Origin: Bacteroidales bacterium
Lineage (GTDB): Bacteria; Bacteroidota; Bacteroidia; Bacteroidales; Muribaculaceae
Assembly (NCBI GenBank): GCA_900770215.1
Contig: CAAGJW010000050.1
Span: forward strand, 1 to 40,636
DNA: 40,636 bases
Reading direction: 5' to 3'
The translations under genes and the position numbers were made by a program. Below, in pieces: positions 16,008-24,923 of the stretch (positions are counted from its first letter, which is position 1; each line of letters starts with the position of its first letter). The notes below the pieces were generated by a model, which was given only the letters and a program-made list of their open reading frames with translations, had not been told where the DNA came from and ran no database searches.

Positions 16008-16481
16008 TCACTCATGATGGTAGGGCTCGTGGTTGAGAATGGTGAAAGCACGATACAGCTGCTCGGTGAAGACAAGACGCACCATCTCGTGAGAAAAAGT
16101 CATCTTTGAGAGCGATATCTTGTCGTTGGCCCGAGAATAGACCTCAGAGGAAAAACCATAGGGGCCTCCAACTACAAACACCAAGCGGCGTGTTCCCGCA
16201 AGCATTCGTTTTTGAATGTAGGCAGCAAATTCCATCGACCGCAACTCCTTGCCATGCTCGTCGAGCAGGACTACATAATCACTTTTTCCAAGCGTAGCAA
16301 GTATGCTTTTGCCCTCAGCAGCCTTCTGCTGGGCCTCGGTGAGACTCTTGGTGTTTTTGGCATCTCCCACACACAAGATATCAAACCCTGTGTAGTGACA
16401 TAATCGCTTCACATACTCATCGATACCCTGTTTTAAGTATCCAGTCGCCGTGCGACCCACAACTGCAAGTGTGATTCTCAT
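16008..16481 (-). CDS. rlmH: 23S rRNA m3-pseudouridine1915 methyltransferase RlmH
   Basis: SPOUT-class methyltransferase that modifies pseudouridine 1915 of helix 69 in 23S rRNA on assembled 70S ribosomes. The trefoil-knot SAM site appears as FVVGGPYGFS, followed by LSKMTFSHEMVRLVFTEQLYRAF, both typical. From Met at 16481 the length is 157 residues (E. coli 155). This start overlaps the HAD gene stop as ATGA (4 bp); a GTG three codons upstream is less likely. The C-terminal tail HEPYHHE fits the family's HxxYH end. It is co-transcribed with the HAD hydrolase. Confidence 0.96.
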   Translation of the reverse strand: MRITLAVVGRTATGYLKQGIDEYVKRLCHYTGFDILCVGDAKNTKSLTEAQQKAAEGKSILATLGKSDYVVLLDEHGKELRSMEFAAYIQKRMLAGTRRLVFVVGGPYGFSSEVYSRANDKISLSKMTFSHEMVRLVFTEQLYRAFTILNHEPYHHE

Positions 16482-17110
16482 AAAGCGCACATCTCTTTGA
16501 TGGTAAAACCATCGAAACTATCGATCACCAAGTCAGCTTTATCTTGCAGCATTTCTTTAGAGTTGGTAGTGGAAAGTCCTATCACCTTGGCGCCTGAAGC
16601 ATGAGCTGCCTCTATTCCGTTAAGTGAATCTTCAAAGACGTAGCATGTGGCAATATCGAGCCCAAGCAATCGGGCACCAAGCAAGAAGCACTCGGGCGAG
16701 GGCTTGGGTTTAGACACCATTTCGCCCACGACGACAGCCTTAAAATAATCGCGAAAGCCAGGATGCTGCGCATACACAGCTTCCATCTTGCTACTATCGC
16801 TGCTTGTAACCACCGCCATGGGTATACCTGCATCGCGCAGCTGGTCGAGCCACGCAACGGCCCCAGGGAAGAATCGATAATTCATGTTGCTCTGAAACGT
16901 TGCAAGTGAGTCCTCAATCTCTTGATGCAGCGAGGGGGCAAAATAGGTGTTGAGTATTGTCTCCAAATTGCTGCCCTTGATCACATCGGTGAAGTGGGCA
17001 ACGTGAGTGGGAAATCGCTTGTCGACACTGGCCCAGAAGTCGCTGTACATGCCCTCGGTGTCAAGCAGCACTCCATCGAGATCAAAAAGTATTCCAGTAT
17101 TGTTTGTCAT
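16478..17110 (-). CDS. HAD-superfamily hydrolase (beta-phosphoglucomutase-like)
   Basis: Phosphatase or phosphomutase of HAD subfamily IA. Motif I is FDLDGVLLDTE just after the N terminus (nucleophile Asp10), motif II VVTSSDSSK, motif III Lys in KPKPSPECF, and motif IV VFEDSLNGIEAA. A four-helix cap sits between motifs I and II. The DGVLLDTEG sequence resembles beta-phosphoglucomutases and sugar-phosphate phosphatases; substrate is open. I start at 17110 (MTNNTGILFDLDG); Met at 17122 is an alternative. The longer frame to 17266 crosses a candidate -7 box (TATTTTTG, 17177-17170) and has no family match. It overlaps rlmH by 4 bp. Confidence 0.9.
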   Translation of the reverse strand: MTNNTGILFDLDGVLLDTEGMYSDFWASVDKRFPTHVAHFTDVIKGSNLETILNTYFAPSLHQEIEDSLATFQSNMNYRFFPGAVAWLDQLRDAGIPMAVVTSSDSSKMEAVYAQHPGFRDYFKAVVVGEMVSKPKPSPECFLLGARLLGLDIATCYVFEDSLNGIEAAHASGAKVIGLSTTNSKEMLQDKADLVIDSFDGFTIKEMCAL

Positions 17111-17169
17111 AGGTGATGACATGTGTGTGAACAGAAATTGTTGTATCAACCGTGTTTTGTTTTGAGTTG

Positions 17170-17207
17170 CAAAAATAGTGATTAATCGCGAAAAAGCGGT
17201 AATTTTG
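17170..17207. promoter_or_regulatory. Divergent candidate promoters, HAD gene and FAD oxidoreductase
   Basis: TAATTTTG at 17200-17207 (plus) and TATTTTTG at 17177-17170 (minus) both match the -7 box and face away from each other. Clear -33 boxes are missing on both sides. Confidence 0.4.
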
Positions 17208-17228
17208 CACAAAAATAATAGATGATAT

Positions 17229-18812
17229 ATGGTTGAGGAAATGCAAATTCGAGTTTCGCCCCACACGGCATCTTGCGAGGCGGAAATTGCCCACTACATA
17301 GCCAGCGAGCGCCACATGAGCATGACGAGAATACAAGGCGTGCGCATCATCAAGCGATCGATCGATGCACGCCAAAAGAATGTAATGGTCAATCTCAAGG
17401 TGCGAGTCTACATAGATGAACCCTTGAAGACCGATTTCCTGGTTCCTCCCATTGTGTACCATCCTGTTGATGGCAGTAAGCAAGCTATTGTAGTGGGCGC
17501 CGGCCCTGGAGGGTTGTTTGCGGCACTGCGCTTGATCGAACTTGGTATTAAGCCCATTGTACTTGAGCGAGGCAAGAACGTGCTGGAACGACGGGTTGAT
17601 GTGGCCCGCATTTCACGACAGGGCATCGTTGACCCCGATAGCAACTATTGCTTTGGCGAGGGAGGTGCCGGTGCCTATAGCGATGGAAAATTGTACACGC
17701 GCAGTAAGAAACGGGGCTCTGTAAATCGCATCTTAGGCATTTTCTTCCAGCATGGAGCCAATGAAAACATTCTCATCGATGCTCACCCGCACATCGGTAG
17801 CGACAAGTTGCCCCACATCATCGAAAACATGCGCAATACGATTTTGGCCAATGGCGGCGAAGTGCATTTTCAGACGCGTGTGGTGAGGCTGCTCATCGCG
17901 CACGATACTGTGACGGGCGTTGAAACAGCCACTGGTGAGCAATATTCAGGCCCTGTGATACTGGCAACAGGTCACTCGGCGCGAGATGTGTATCACATGC
18001 TTGTTGACCAGGGCGTTAGTGTCGAAGCCAAAGGCGTTGCGATGGGTGTGCGTCTCGAGCATCCCCAGCACCTTATCGACGAGATCCAGTACCACAGCCG
18101 AAACGGGCGCGGCGATTACCTGCCTGCTGCCGAATACAGTTTTGTCACTCAGGTTGATGGCCGGGGGGTCTATTCTTTCTGCATGTGTCCAGGTGGCATT
18201 GTCGTACCTGCGGCCAGCGGTCCCAATCAGCTTGTAGTCAACGGTATGTCGCCAAGCAACCGCGGCACCTTTTGGGCCAATTCGGGCATGGTAGTGGAAA
18301 TACATCCCGAGGATTTGCCGCAGCAATATCACGAGTACAAGGAGCTGGCGATGATGCACTTTCAAGAAGACTTGGAGCATCGTTGCTACCAAGAGGCTGG
18401 ATGCAGCCAGGTGGCTGGAGCCCAACGCATGAAGGACTTTGTCGACGGGAAACCGTCAAGGCTCATCCCGCCATCGTCGTTTGCTGCCGGCTTGCAACCG
18501 TCGCGCCTCGACCAGTGGCTGCCTCCATTCATTTCCAACCGTTTAAGAAAAGGCTTCTTGATCTTTGGTCGTGCAGCTAAGAGCTTTTTGACCAACGAGG
18601 CAATAGTGATTGGCGTTGAGACCCGCACATCATCTCCAGTAAGAATCCCGCGCGACGGTGAAACCTTGATGCACATAGCAGTCAAGGGACTCTATCCCTG
18701 TGGTGAAGGTGCCGGTTATGCCGGTGGAATCGTATCGAGCGCCATCGATGGTGAACGGTGTGCCGAGAAACTTGCTGAGCAGTTTGAGACATGGCAGCAC
18801 AGTTTCAAATAG
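17229..18812 (+). CDS. FAD-dependent oxidoreductase of the COG2509 type
   Basis: 527-residue flavoprotein. The dinucleotide-binding motif VVGAGPGGLFAA is at 88-99, ERGK follows at the second strand, and the FAD-binding C-terminal segment has YPCGEGAGYAGGIVSSAIDG near 497-516. An 80-residue N-terminal extension with a basic ferredoxin-like look (SIDARQKNVMVNLKVRVYID) precedes the Rossmann domain, as in the uncharacterised NAD(FAD)-utilising dehydrogenase family. FGEGGAGAYSDGKLYTR near 139-155 is also a family hallmark. The natural substrate of this family is unknown to me. An alternative start at Met5 exists. It stands alone between divergent and downstream promoters. Confidence 0.85.
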   Translation: MVEEMQIRVSPHTASCEAEIAHYIASERHMSMTRIQGVRIIKRSIDARQKNVMVNLKVRVYIDEPLKTDFLVPPIVYHPVDGSKQAIVVGAGPGGLFAALRLIELGIKPIVLERGKNVLERRVDVARISRQGIVDPDSNYCFGEGGAGAYSDGKLYTRSKKRGSVNRILGIFFQHGANENILIDAHPHIGSDKLPHIIENMRNTILANGGEVHFQTRVVRLLIAHDTVTGVETATGEQYSGPVILATGHSARDVYHMLVDQGVSVEAKGVAMGVRLEHPQHLIDEIQYHSRNGRGDYLPAAEYSFVTQVDGRGVYSFCMCPGGIVVPAASGPNQLVVNGMSPSNRGTFWANSGMVVEIHPEDLPQQYHEYKELAMMHFQEDLEHRCYQEAGCSQVAGAQRMKDFVDGKPSRLIPPSSFAAGLQPSRLDQWLPPFISNRLRKGFLIFGRAAKSFLTNEAIVIGVETRTSSPVRIPRDGETLMHIAVKGLYPCGEGAGYAGGIVSSAIDGERCAEKLAEQFETWQHSFK

Positions 18813-18854
18813 CGTCATGCTAAATAGTTGATTTAGTATAAATAAATTAAATGC

Positions 18855-18885
18855 TTGCTCAAGTTGCTGCCTTTTTGTACCTTTG
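18855..18885 (+). promoter_or_regulatory. Promoter of the lpxD-lpxC/fabZ-lpxA operon
   Basis: TTG at 18855-18857, a 20-bp spacer, TACCTTTG at 18878-18885. Start near 18892, 28 nt before lpxD. Confidence 0.65.
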
Positions 18886-18919
18886 TGAAAATTTTGTAAC
18901 ATTATAGATAATTATCGAA

Positions 18920-19951
18920 ATGGAAATAACTGCTCAGCAATTGGCTGTCGTTGTACACGGCACAGTGGATGGCGACGGGTCGACTGTGATTTCTAATTAT
19001 GCCAAAATCGAAGAAGCTGAACCTGGTTGCATCACCTTCTTGGCCAATCCAAAATACACTCACTATATCTACACTACCAAGGCATCGGCAGTGCTGGTGC
19101 GCAAGGATTTCACTCCCGAGCACCCTATAAAGACAACACTAATCAGGGTCGATGATCCCTATGAAACCATTGCCGACTTGCTGAATTTTGTCAACAGCCA
19201 GCGTCCTCAGAAGGTGGGCATTGAGCAACCCTGCTACATAAGTGAAGGGGTCGCAGTGCCTGATGACGCCTATGTGGGAGCTTTTGCCTATATTGGCAAA
19301 GGCGTGAAGCTGGGCAAAAATGTAAAGATTTATCCCAACGTGTATGTGGGTGATGAAGTTACCCTGGGCAACGATGTGATACTTTATCCTGGTGTGAAGA
19401 TTTATCATGGCTGCAAAATAGGCAACCGGTGCATCATTCAGGGCGGTGCTACCATTGGCGGCGATGGCTTTGGATTTGCCCCGCGTCCCGACGGCACCTA
19501 TGAGAAAATATCACAAATAGGCATCGTCATTCTTGAAGATGATGTTGAAATAGGTGCCAACACGACAATCGATCGTGCAACGATGGGGGCCACTGTAGTA
19601 CACAAAGGTGTCAAGCTCGACAACCTCATCCAAGTGGCTCACAATGTTGAAATTGGAGAAAACACGGTCATGGCTGCCCAAGTGGGAATTGCCGGCTCTA
19701 CCAAGATTGGGAAAAACAACATGATAGGCGGGCAAGTAGGGTTTGCCGGCCACATCACTGTGGGCGATCAGAATGGCATAGGCGCTCAATCGGGAGTGCC
19801 CAACAGTGTGGGCTCGAAGCAGAAATTGCTTGGTGCACCAGCTATCAACGCGCGAGAATTTGCACGCCAGCAGTTCTATTTCAAGTATCTACCTGAAATA
19901 TTCAACGATATTAAAGTCTTAAAAAAGCAGATTGAGGAACTGAAAAAGTAA
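18920..19951 (+). CDS. lpxD: UDP-3-O-(3-hydroxyacyl)glucosamine N-acyltransferase
   Basis: Third step of lipid A synthesis: adds a 3-hydroxyacyl chain from acyl-ACP to the 2-amino group of UDP-3-O-acyl-glucosamine. An N-terminal uridine-binding domain (1-100) is followed by a left-handed beta helix of hexapeptide repeats (about 105-310). The catalytic histidine is His241 in QVAHNVEIG (E. coli His239), and GGATIGGDGFGFAP at 175-188 is the conserved loop. The C-terminal helix ends LKKQIEELKK. Length 343 is standard. The next gene starts 23 bp later, so the operon is tight. Confidence 0.96.
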   Translation: MEITAQQLAVVVHGTVDGDGSTVISNYAKIEEAEPGCITFLANPKYTHYIYTTKASAVLVRKDFTPEHPIKTTLIRVDDPYETIADLLNFVNSQRPQKVGIEQPCYISEGVAVPDDAYVGAFAYIGKGVKLGKNVKIYPNVYVGDEVTLGNDVILYPGVKIYHGCKIGNRCIIQGGATIGGDGFGFAPRPDGTYEKISQIGIVILEDDVEIGANTTIDRATMGATVVHKGVKLDNLIQVAHNVEIGENTVMAAQVGIAGSTKIGKNNMIGGQVGFAGHITVGDQNGIGAQSGVPNSVGSKQKLLGAPAINAREFARQQFYFKYLPEIFNDIKVLKKQIEELKK

Positions 19952-19974
19952 GAGTAAAATACACACATTTTGTT

Positions 19975-21393
19975 ATGAAACAACGTACGCTCAAAGAATC
20001 CTTCGCTGTAACAGGCAAGGGACTGCATACAGGATTGCACATCACTGCAACGTTCAAGCCCGCAGCCGTGAACACTGGCTATGTGTTTAAACGCATCGAC
20101 ATGGACGGAGAGCCCACTGTTGAAGCACTGGCCGAAAACGTGATTGAGACACAACGGGGCACAGTGATTGCCAACAAGGCTCACAAGGATGTGAGAGTGG
20201 GCACCATTGAACACGCCATGGCTGCCCTCTATGCCTCAGGCATTGACAATTGCCTCATCGAGGTTGATGCCCCAGAGCTTCCCATCCTCGATGGCAGCGC
20301 TATCGTTTATTGTGACAACATCGACAAGGTGGGTATTGTAGAGCAGGAGGCCGACAAGGAGTTTTATGTAGTAAAACAGCGCATCAAGGTAGTCGACCCC
20401 AAGAGCGGTTCTTCGCTCATTGTGCTCCCCGACGACCAATTCTCGATCGACACCATGATTGAGTTTAACTCTCCAGTGCTGGACAACCAGTTTGCTGCGC
20501 TCGACGACATCAGAAATTTTAAGAAAGAAATAGCAGCAAGCCGCACGTTTGTCTTTGTGCGCGAAGTGATGCCTTTGGTACAAATGAACCTCATCAAGGG
20601 CGGAGATCTGGACAACGCCATCGTTATCTACGACACGCCCATGAAGCAAGAAGACCTTGACAAACTTGCCGACTTGATGCACGTTGAGCACAAGCATGTG
20701 AGCCACCTGGGATATCTCAACAATAAGCCGCTTGAGTATAACAATGAGCCCGCCCGGCACAAACTGCTCGACGTGATTGGAGACTTGGCCTTGATAGGCC
20801 GCCCGTTGAAAGGGCGTATCGTAGCTACCAAGCCTGGCCACACGATCAACACCACACTTGCCAAAAAGATACGCCAAGAACTGCGCTACCAGAGTGTGCA
20901 GGCGCCTGTTTACGACCCCAACAAAGAGCCATTGTATGACAACATAGCCGTGCGCAGGATGTTGCCGCACCGCTACCCCATGCAGCTTGTCGATAAAATT
21001 GTGGACATGGGCAAGGACTATGTTGTGGGCATCAAAAATGTGACTGCCAACGAGCCTTTCTTCCAGGGGCATTTCCCCGAAGAGCCCATCATGCCGGGCG
21101 TGCTTCAGGTCGAGGCCATGGCACAGACTGGCGGCATTTTGGTCTTGTCGAAGGTCGAGGACCCCGAGAACTATTCTACCTATTTCATGAAGATCGACAA
21201 CGTGAAATTCCGTCACAAGGTTGTTCCTGGCGACACGCTTATATTTCACCTGTCGCTCATGACCCCTATTCGCCGTGGTTGCGCAGTGATGAAAGGGTAT
21301 GCATTTGTGGGCGAACACATTGTGTCGGAAGCCGAGTTTATGGCTCAAGTAACTAAAAACAAGATAGACAACAAAAGAGAAGACAAAAAATAG
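19975..21393 (+). CDS. lpxC-fabZ: Bifunctional LpxC deacetylase / FabZ dehydratase
   Basis: Fusion typical of Bacteroidota. Residues about 1-300 are LpxC, the zinc deacetylase and committed step of lipid A synthesis: IEHAMAAL with zinc ligand His80, ELPILDGSA at 101-109, and the second zinc and catalytic site in the HKHVSHLGYL/ARHKLLDVIGDLALIG region. Residues about 325-472 are FabZ, a 3-hydroxyacyl-ACP dehydratase: LPHRYPMQLVDKI with the catalytic His, and GHFPEEPIMPGVLQVEAMAQ with the catalytic Glu. The fusion couples hydroxyacyl-ACP use for lipid A with its consumption in fatty acid elongation. lpxA starts 3 bp behind the stop codon. Confidence 0.97.
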   Translation: MKQRTLKESFAVTGKGLHTGLHITATFKPAAVNTGYVFKRIDMDGEPTVEALAENVIETQRGTVIANKAHKDVRVGTIEHAMAALYASGIDNCLIEVDAPELPILDGSAIVYCDNIDKVGIVEQEADKEFYVVKQRIKVVDPKSGSSLIVLPDDQFSIDTMIEFNSPVLDNQFAALDDIRNFKKEIAASRTFVFVREVMPLVQMNLIKGGDLDNAIVIYDTPMKQEDLDKLADLMHVEHKHVSHLGYLNNKPLEYNNEPARHKLLDVIGDLALIGRPLKGRIVATKPGHTINTTLAKKIRQELRYQSVQAPVYDPNKEPLYDNIAVRRMLPHRYPMQLVDKIVDMGKDYVVGIKNVTANEPFFQGHFPEEPIMPGVLQVEAMAQTGGILVLSKVEDPENYSTYFMKIDNVKFRHKVVPGDTLIFHLSLMTPIRRGCAVMKGYAFVGEHIVSEAEFMAQVTKNKIDNKREDKK

Positions 21394-21396
21394 ATT

Positions 21397-22176
21397 ATGG
21401 AAAATTACCCCTTGACATCGATCGATCCAAGTGCAAAAATCGGTGAAAATGTCAAAATAGGTCCTTTTACAACCATCGATGCCAACGTCGAGATTGGCGA
21501 CGGCACGGTAATCGATAGCAATGTTACCATTCACTCGGGCGCACGTATTGGCAAGTATTGTCACATCCATTCAGGCGCAGTGATATGTGACATTCCCCAG
21601 GATTTGAAATTCAAAGGCGAAGACACTGTTGCCATTATAGGCGACCACACCAACATTCGCGAGTTTGTCACCATTCATCGTGGAACAGCCTCGCAGGGCA
21701 AAACTGTGGTGGGAAGCTATTGCCTTATCATGGCCTACTGCCACATCGCACACGACTGCTTCATAGGCGACCATGTGATCATGTCCAATCAAGTTCAACT
21801 TGCAGGCGAGGTTCACGTGGGCAACTGGGCTGTGCTTGGCGGCGGTGCACTTGTGCACCAGTTCACCCACATTGGGCCTCACGTGATGCTGCAAGGCGGC
21901 TCACTGGTAAACAAAGATCTCCCCCCCTATATCGTGGCTGGCCGCTATCCGCTTTCCTACGAGGGCGTGAACTCGGTGGGGTTGAAACGCCGCGGATTTA
22001 GCGAGGACCAGGTGAACGAGATAAGCGCCATCTATCGCATCCTTTACATGTCTCGTCTCAACAATAGCGATGCAATTGCCAAAATTGAAGAAGAAATTGA
22101 CTCAACTCCCGAGCGCGACATCATTGTCGACTTTGTGAAAGCTTCCAAGAGAGGAATAGTGAGAATCGGCATTTAG
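21397..22176 (+). CDS. lpxA: UDP-N-acetylglucosamine acyltransferase
   Basis: First step of lipid A synthesis: transfers a 3-hydroxyacyl chain from ACP to the 3-OH of UDP-GlcNAc, as a cytoplasmic trimer. Hexapeptide repeats form a left-handed beta helix over about residues 8-190, followed by a helical C-terminal domain. The catalytic histidine is His119 in AYCHIAHDC (E. coli His125), and HRGTASQGKTVVG near 94-106 is conserved. Length 259 is normal. It is the last gene of the operon, closed by a strong terminator. lpxB is not in the window. Confidence 0.97.
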   Translation: MENYPLTSIDPSAKIGENVKIGPFTTIDANVEIGDGTVIDSNVTIHSGARIGKYCHIHSGAVICDIPQDLKFKGEDTVAIIGDHTNIREFVTIHRGTASQGKTVVGSYCLIMAYCHIAHDCFIGDHVIMSNQVQLAGEVHVGNWAVLGGGALVHQFTHIGPHVMLQGGSLVNKDLPPYIVAGRYPLSYEGVNSVGLKRRGFSEDQVNEISAIYRILYMSRLNNSDAIAKIEEEIDSTPERDIIVDFVKASKRGIVRIGI

Positions 22177-22226
22177 CACACCTTCGGCTTCAAAAAACAC
22201 GACAATGTTGCATGAATGCATGTGAT

Positions 22227-22260
22227 AAAATGTCACACTCTTCAGTGTGGCATTTTTTTT
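22227..22260 (+). terminator. Intrinsic terminator of the lpx operon
   Basis: A 13-bp stem with one G.U (22227-22239 with 22244-22256), loop CTTC, ending in a run of eight T. Confidence 0.9.
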
Positions 22261-22313
22261 GTCATGATAATATTCGATTAGAAAAATATTAAAACAAATA
22301 TATACATACAACT

Positions 22314-24371
22314 ATGGCTAAAGGTTCAATTGGGGTTACTACAAATAATATTTTCCCCGTAATTAAGCAATTCCTCTATAGCGATCATGAGATTTTCCTG
22401 CGTGAACTGGTATCCAATGCGGTCGATGCCATCCAGAAGTTGAAAACTCTGGCCAACAACAATGCCTTCAATGGCAAGACCGACGACCTTAAGGTTACGG
22501 TCAAAGTCGACAAAGACGCCAAGACATTGACGGTGAGTGACAATGGTATAGGCATGACTGCCGATGAGATTGACAAGTACATCAACCAGATTGCTTTCTC
22601 GGGTGCCGAAGAGTTTCTCAACAAGTACAAAGACAATGCTTCGGCCATTATAGGCCATTTCGGTCTTGGCTTCTACTCGGCCTTTATGGTTTCCGACAAG
22701 GTCGAGATTCACACCTTGTCCTATAAAGATGGCGCCAAGGGCGTTTGCTGGACGTGCGACGGCTCTCCCGAATATGAGATGACCGACTGCGACAAGGCTG
22801 AGCGTGGCACCGACATTATCCTTCACATTACCGACGACGACAAGGAGTATCTTGAGCAATCACGCATAAGCACGTTGCTGCACAAGTACTGCCGGTTTAT
22901 GCCAGTTCCCGTTGTGTTTGGCAAGAAACAAGAGTGGAACAAGGAGCACAGCAAATGGGAAGATACCAACGAGGACAACATTATCAACGACATCGAGCCA
23001 TTGTGGACCAAGAAACCTGCCGACCTTAAGGACGATGACTACTTGAAATTCTATCACGCGCTGTACCCTGGCCAGGAAGACCCGCTGTTCTGGATACACC
23101 TGAATGTAGACTATCCTTTCACCTTGACGGGCATTCTCTACTTCCCCAAAATCAAGACCAACCTCGACATACGCAAAGACCGCATCCAGCTTTACTGCAA
23201 CCAGGTCTTTGTCACCGACAGCGTAGAGGGCGTGGTGCCCGAGTTCATGATGCTGCTGCAAGGCGTGATCGACTCGCCCGATATCCCGCTCAATGTGTCG
23301 CGCAGCTACTTGCAGGCCGACCGCAACGTGAAGAAAATTTCGACCTACATTACCAAGAAGGTGGCCGAACGGCTGGAGGAGATATCGAGCAAAGACGCCG
23401 AAAACTTTGAGAAAAAATGGAGAGACATTAAGATCTTCATCGAGTATGGCATGCTCAGCGATGAGAAGTTCTGCGACCGCGCAATGAAGTTTGCCCTGCT
23501 TGAGAACGTCGATGGCAAGTACTACAAGCTCGACGATTACAAGAAACTCATCGAGGCCAATCAAACCGACAAAGACGGTAATTTGATTTACCTTTATGCC
23601 ACCGACAAGGAGACTCAGTACACCTTCATCAACGCGGCTTCAGCCAGGGGCTACGACGTGCTGATGATGGATGGCGAGCTCGACACTCCGTTTATGAGTA
23701 TGCTTGAGCAGAAAAACGAGAAGTCGAGATTTGTGCGCATCGATGCCGATGTGCTCGACAATCTTGTCAAGAAAGAGGAAACCAAGCAACCTGAGCTCAC
23801 CGATGAGCAGAAAAACATTGCCTCTACCCTATTCAAGTCACAAATTCCCGCTCTCGATAAATGCGAATTTTATGTGACCTATGCATCGCTCAAGCCCGAC
23901 GATCAGCCCGTTATCATCACGCAGAGCGAATACATGCGCCGCATGAAGGAGATGGCAAAGTTCCAACCAGGCATGAGTTTCTATGGCGACATGCCCACAG
24001 CCTACAACTTGACGCTGAACACCAACCATCCCGTGGTGAAAAAGGCTATTGAGAACGCCGAGTCAGCATTGGCCGATGAGCTCAAGCCCATTGAGCAACA
24101 ACTGCACGACACGAGCAGCAAGATCAAGGCCATAAGAGACCTCAACAAAGACAACAAGGGTATACCCGACGACAAGAAACCCGAGCTTGAAAAAGAAGAA
24201 AAAACCGCAAGCGACCTTCGCGACAAGCAGCAAGCCGCAATCACCAAGTATGCCAGCGGCCAAGACACCGTAAAGCAGCTCGTCGACATTGCCTTGCTTG
24301 GCAATGGGTTGCTCAAGGGTGAAGCTTTGAGCAAGTTTCTGAAACGCTCGGTCGATCTACTTAATAAATGA
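22314..24371 (+). CDS. htpG: Chaperone HtpG (Hsp90)
   Basis: Cytosolic ATP-dependent Hsp90 chaperone. The N-terminal GHKL ATPase shows FLRELVSNAVDA (Glu and Asn for ATP hydrolysis and Mg binding), DNGIGMT and GHFGLGFYSAF (lid). The middle domain contains the catalytic-loop arginine region LNVSRSYLQ near 327-335. The C-terminal dimerisation part is present and ends LKRSVDLLNK. The 685 residues exceed E. coli HtpG (624), with a charged stretch near 595-640 (KDNKGIPDDKKPELEKEEK). No Bacteroidota promoter match is visible in the 53 bp between the lpx terminator and the start, so it may use another sigma factor. Confidence 0.97.
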   Translation: MAKGSIGVTTNNIFPVIKQFLYSDHEIFLRELVSNAVDAIQKLKTLANNNAFNGKTDDLKVTVKVDKDAKTLTVSDNGIGMTADEIDKYINQIAFSGAEEFLNKYKDNASAIIGHFGLGFYSAFMVSDKVEIHTLSYKDGAKGVCWTCDGSPEYEMTDCDKAERGTDIILHITDDDKEYLEQSRISTLLHKYCRFMPVPVVFGKKQEWNKEHSKWEDTNEDNIINDIEPLWTKKPADLKDDDYLKFYHALYPGQEDPLFWIHLNVDYPFTLTGILYFPKIKTNLDIRKDRIQLYCNQVFVTDSVEGVVPEFMMLLQGVIDSPDIPLNVSRSYLQADRNVKKISTYITKKVAERLEEISSKDAENFEKKWRDIKIFIEYGMLSDEKFCDRAMKFALLENVDGKYYKLDDYKKLIEANQTDKDGNLIYLYATDKETQYTFINAASARGYDVLMMDGELDTPFMSMLEQKNEKSRFVRIDADVLDNLVKKEETKQPELTDEQKNIASTLFKSQIPALDKCEFYVTYASLKPDDQPVIITQSEYMRRMKEMAKFQPGMSFYGDMPTAYNLTLNTNHPVVKKAIENAESALADELKPIEQQLHDTSSKIKAIRDLNKDNKGIPDDKKPELEKEEKTASDLRDKQQAAITKYASGQDTVKQLVDIALLGNGLLKGEALSKFLKRSVDLLNK

Positions 24372-24399
24372 CATGTAGGCCTAACATGCTCCAAAAAGG

Positions 24400-24437
24400 A
24401 AAACCGGCACCCAAGTTGGCGCCGGTTTTTCTTTTTT
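24400..24437. terminator. Bidirectional terminator between htpG and trxA
   Basis: A perfect 9-bp stem AAAACCGGC/GCCGGTTTT (24400-24408, 24421-24429). On the plus strand TTTTTCTTTTTT follows; the minus strand reads into TTTTCCTTTTT. It serves convergent htpG and trxA. Confidence 0.85.
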
Positions 24438-24499
24438 CTAATGCGATACAGAAGCAGCCTCATGCAGTGTGAGAGCTGGCCTATGATTGCCAGATGTCT

Positions 24500-24817
24500 T
24501 CACTTGAGCAAAGCTTCGATTTTCTCTTTGAGTTTGTCTTTGGTTGCACTGCCCACATAGCGTTCCACAAGTTTTCCCTCATTAAAAAACAATATTGTGG
24601 GGATGTTTCTGATGTTGTATTTTCCAGTGAGATCGTCACCATCGTCGACATCATACTTGCCTATGAGAACTTTTCCCTCATATTCTTGAGCAAGTTCTTC
24701 AACTATGGGTGCAATTCTTTTGCAGGGCACGCACCATTCAGCCCAGAAATCGATAACCACAGGCTTGCCCGTAGCAATCTGCTCATTGGCGTTTCCGTCG
24801 TTGAAAATGTAAGCCAT
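24500..24817 (-). CDS. trxA: Thioredoxin with a WCVPC active site
   Basis: 105-residue cytosolic thioredoxin. The active site reads WAEWCVPCK, with Cys29 and Cys32; classical thioredoxins have WCGPC, so Gly is replaced by Val. The cis-proline loop NIPT is at about 71-74 and the fold looks complete. A Val between the cysteines would be expected to alter redox potential or partner choice, but it also occurs in some Bacteroidota thioredoxins. It lies 106 bp behind dnaE on the same strand, a pairing I know from other Bacteroidales. A degenerate -7 box (TTACTTTG, 24870-24863) might give it its own transcript. Confidence 0.95.
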   Translation of the reverse strand: MAYIFNDGNANEQIATGKPVVIDFWAEWCVPCKRIAPIVEELAQEYEGKVLIGKYDVDDGDDLTGKYNIRNIPTILFFNEGKLVERYVGSATKDKLKEKIEALLK

Positions 24818-24923
24818 ATTTTTCAGTATATTTTAATATTCAACAATATTTCTTCTTTACGACAAAGTAACATAAAAAGCAAATCAGATAAAAATGCCGC
24901 TTGCCATATTGCACATGACATGC

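Noticed and set aside
20236..21570. A 444-codon minus-strand frame opposite lpxC-fabZ.
   Set aside because: The plus-strand fusion enzyme is unmistakable; the antisense frame has no promoter or motif.
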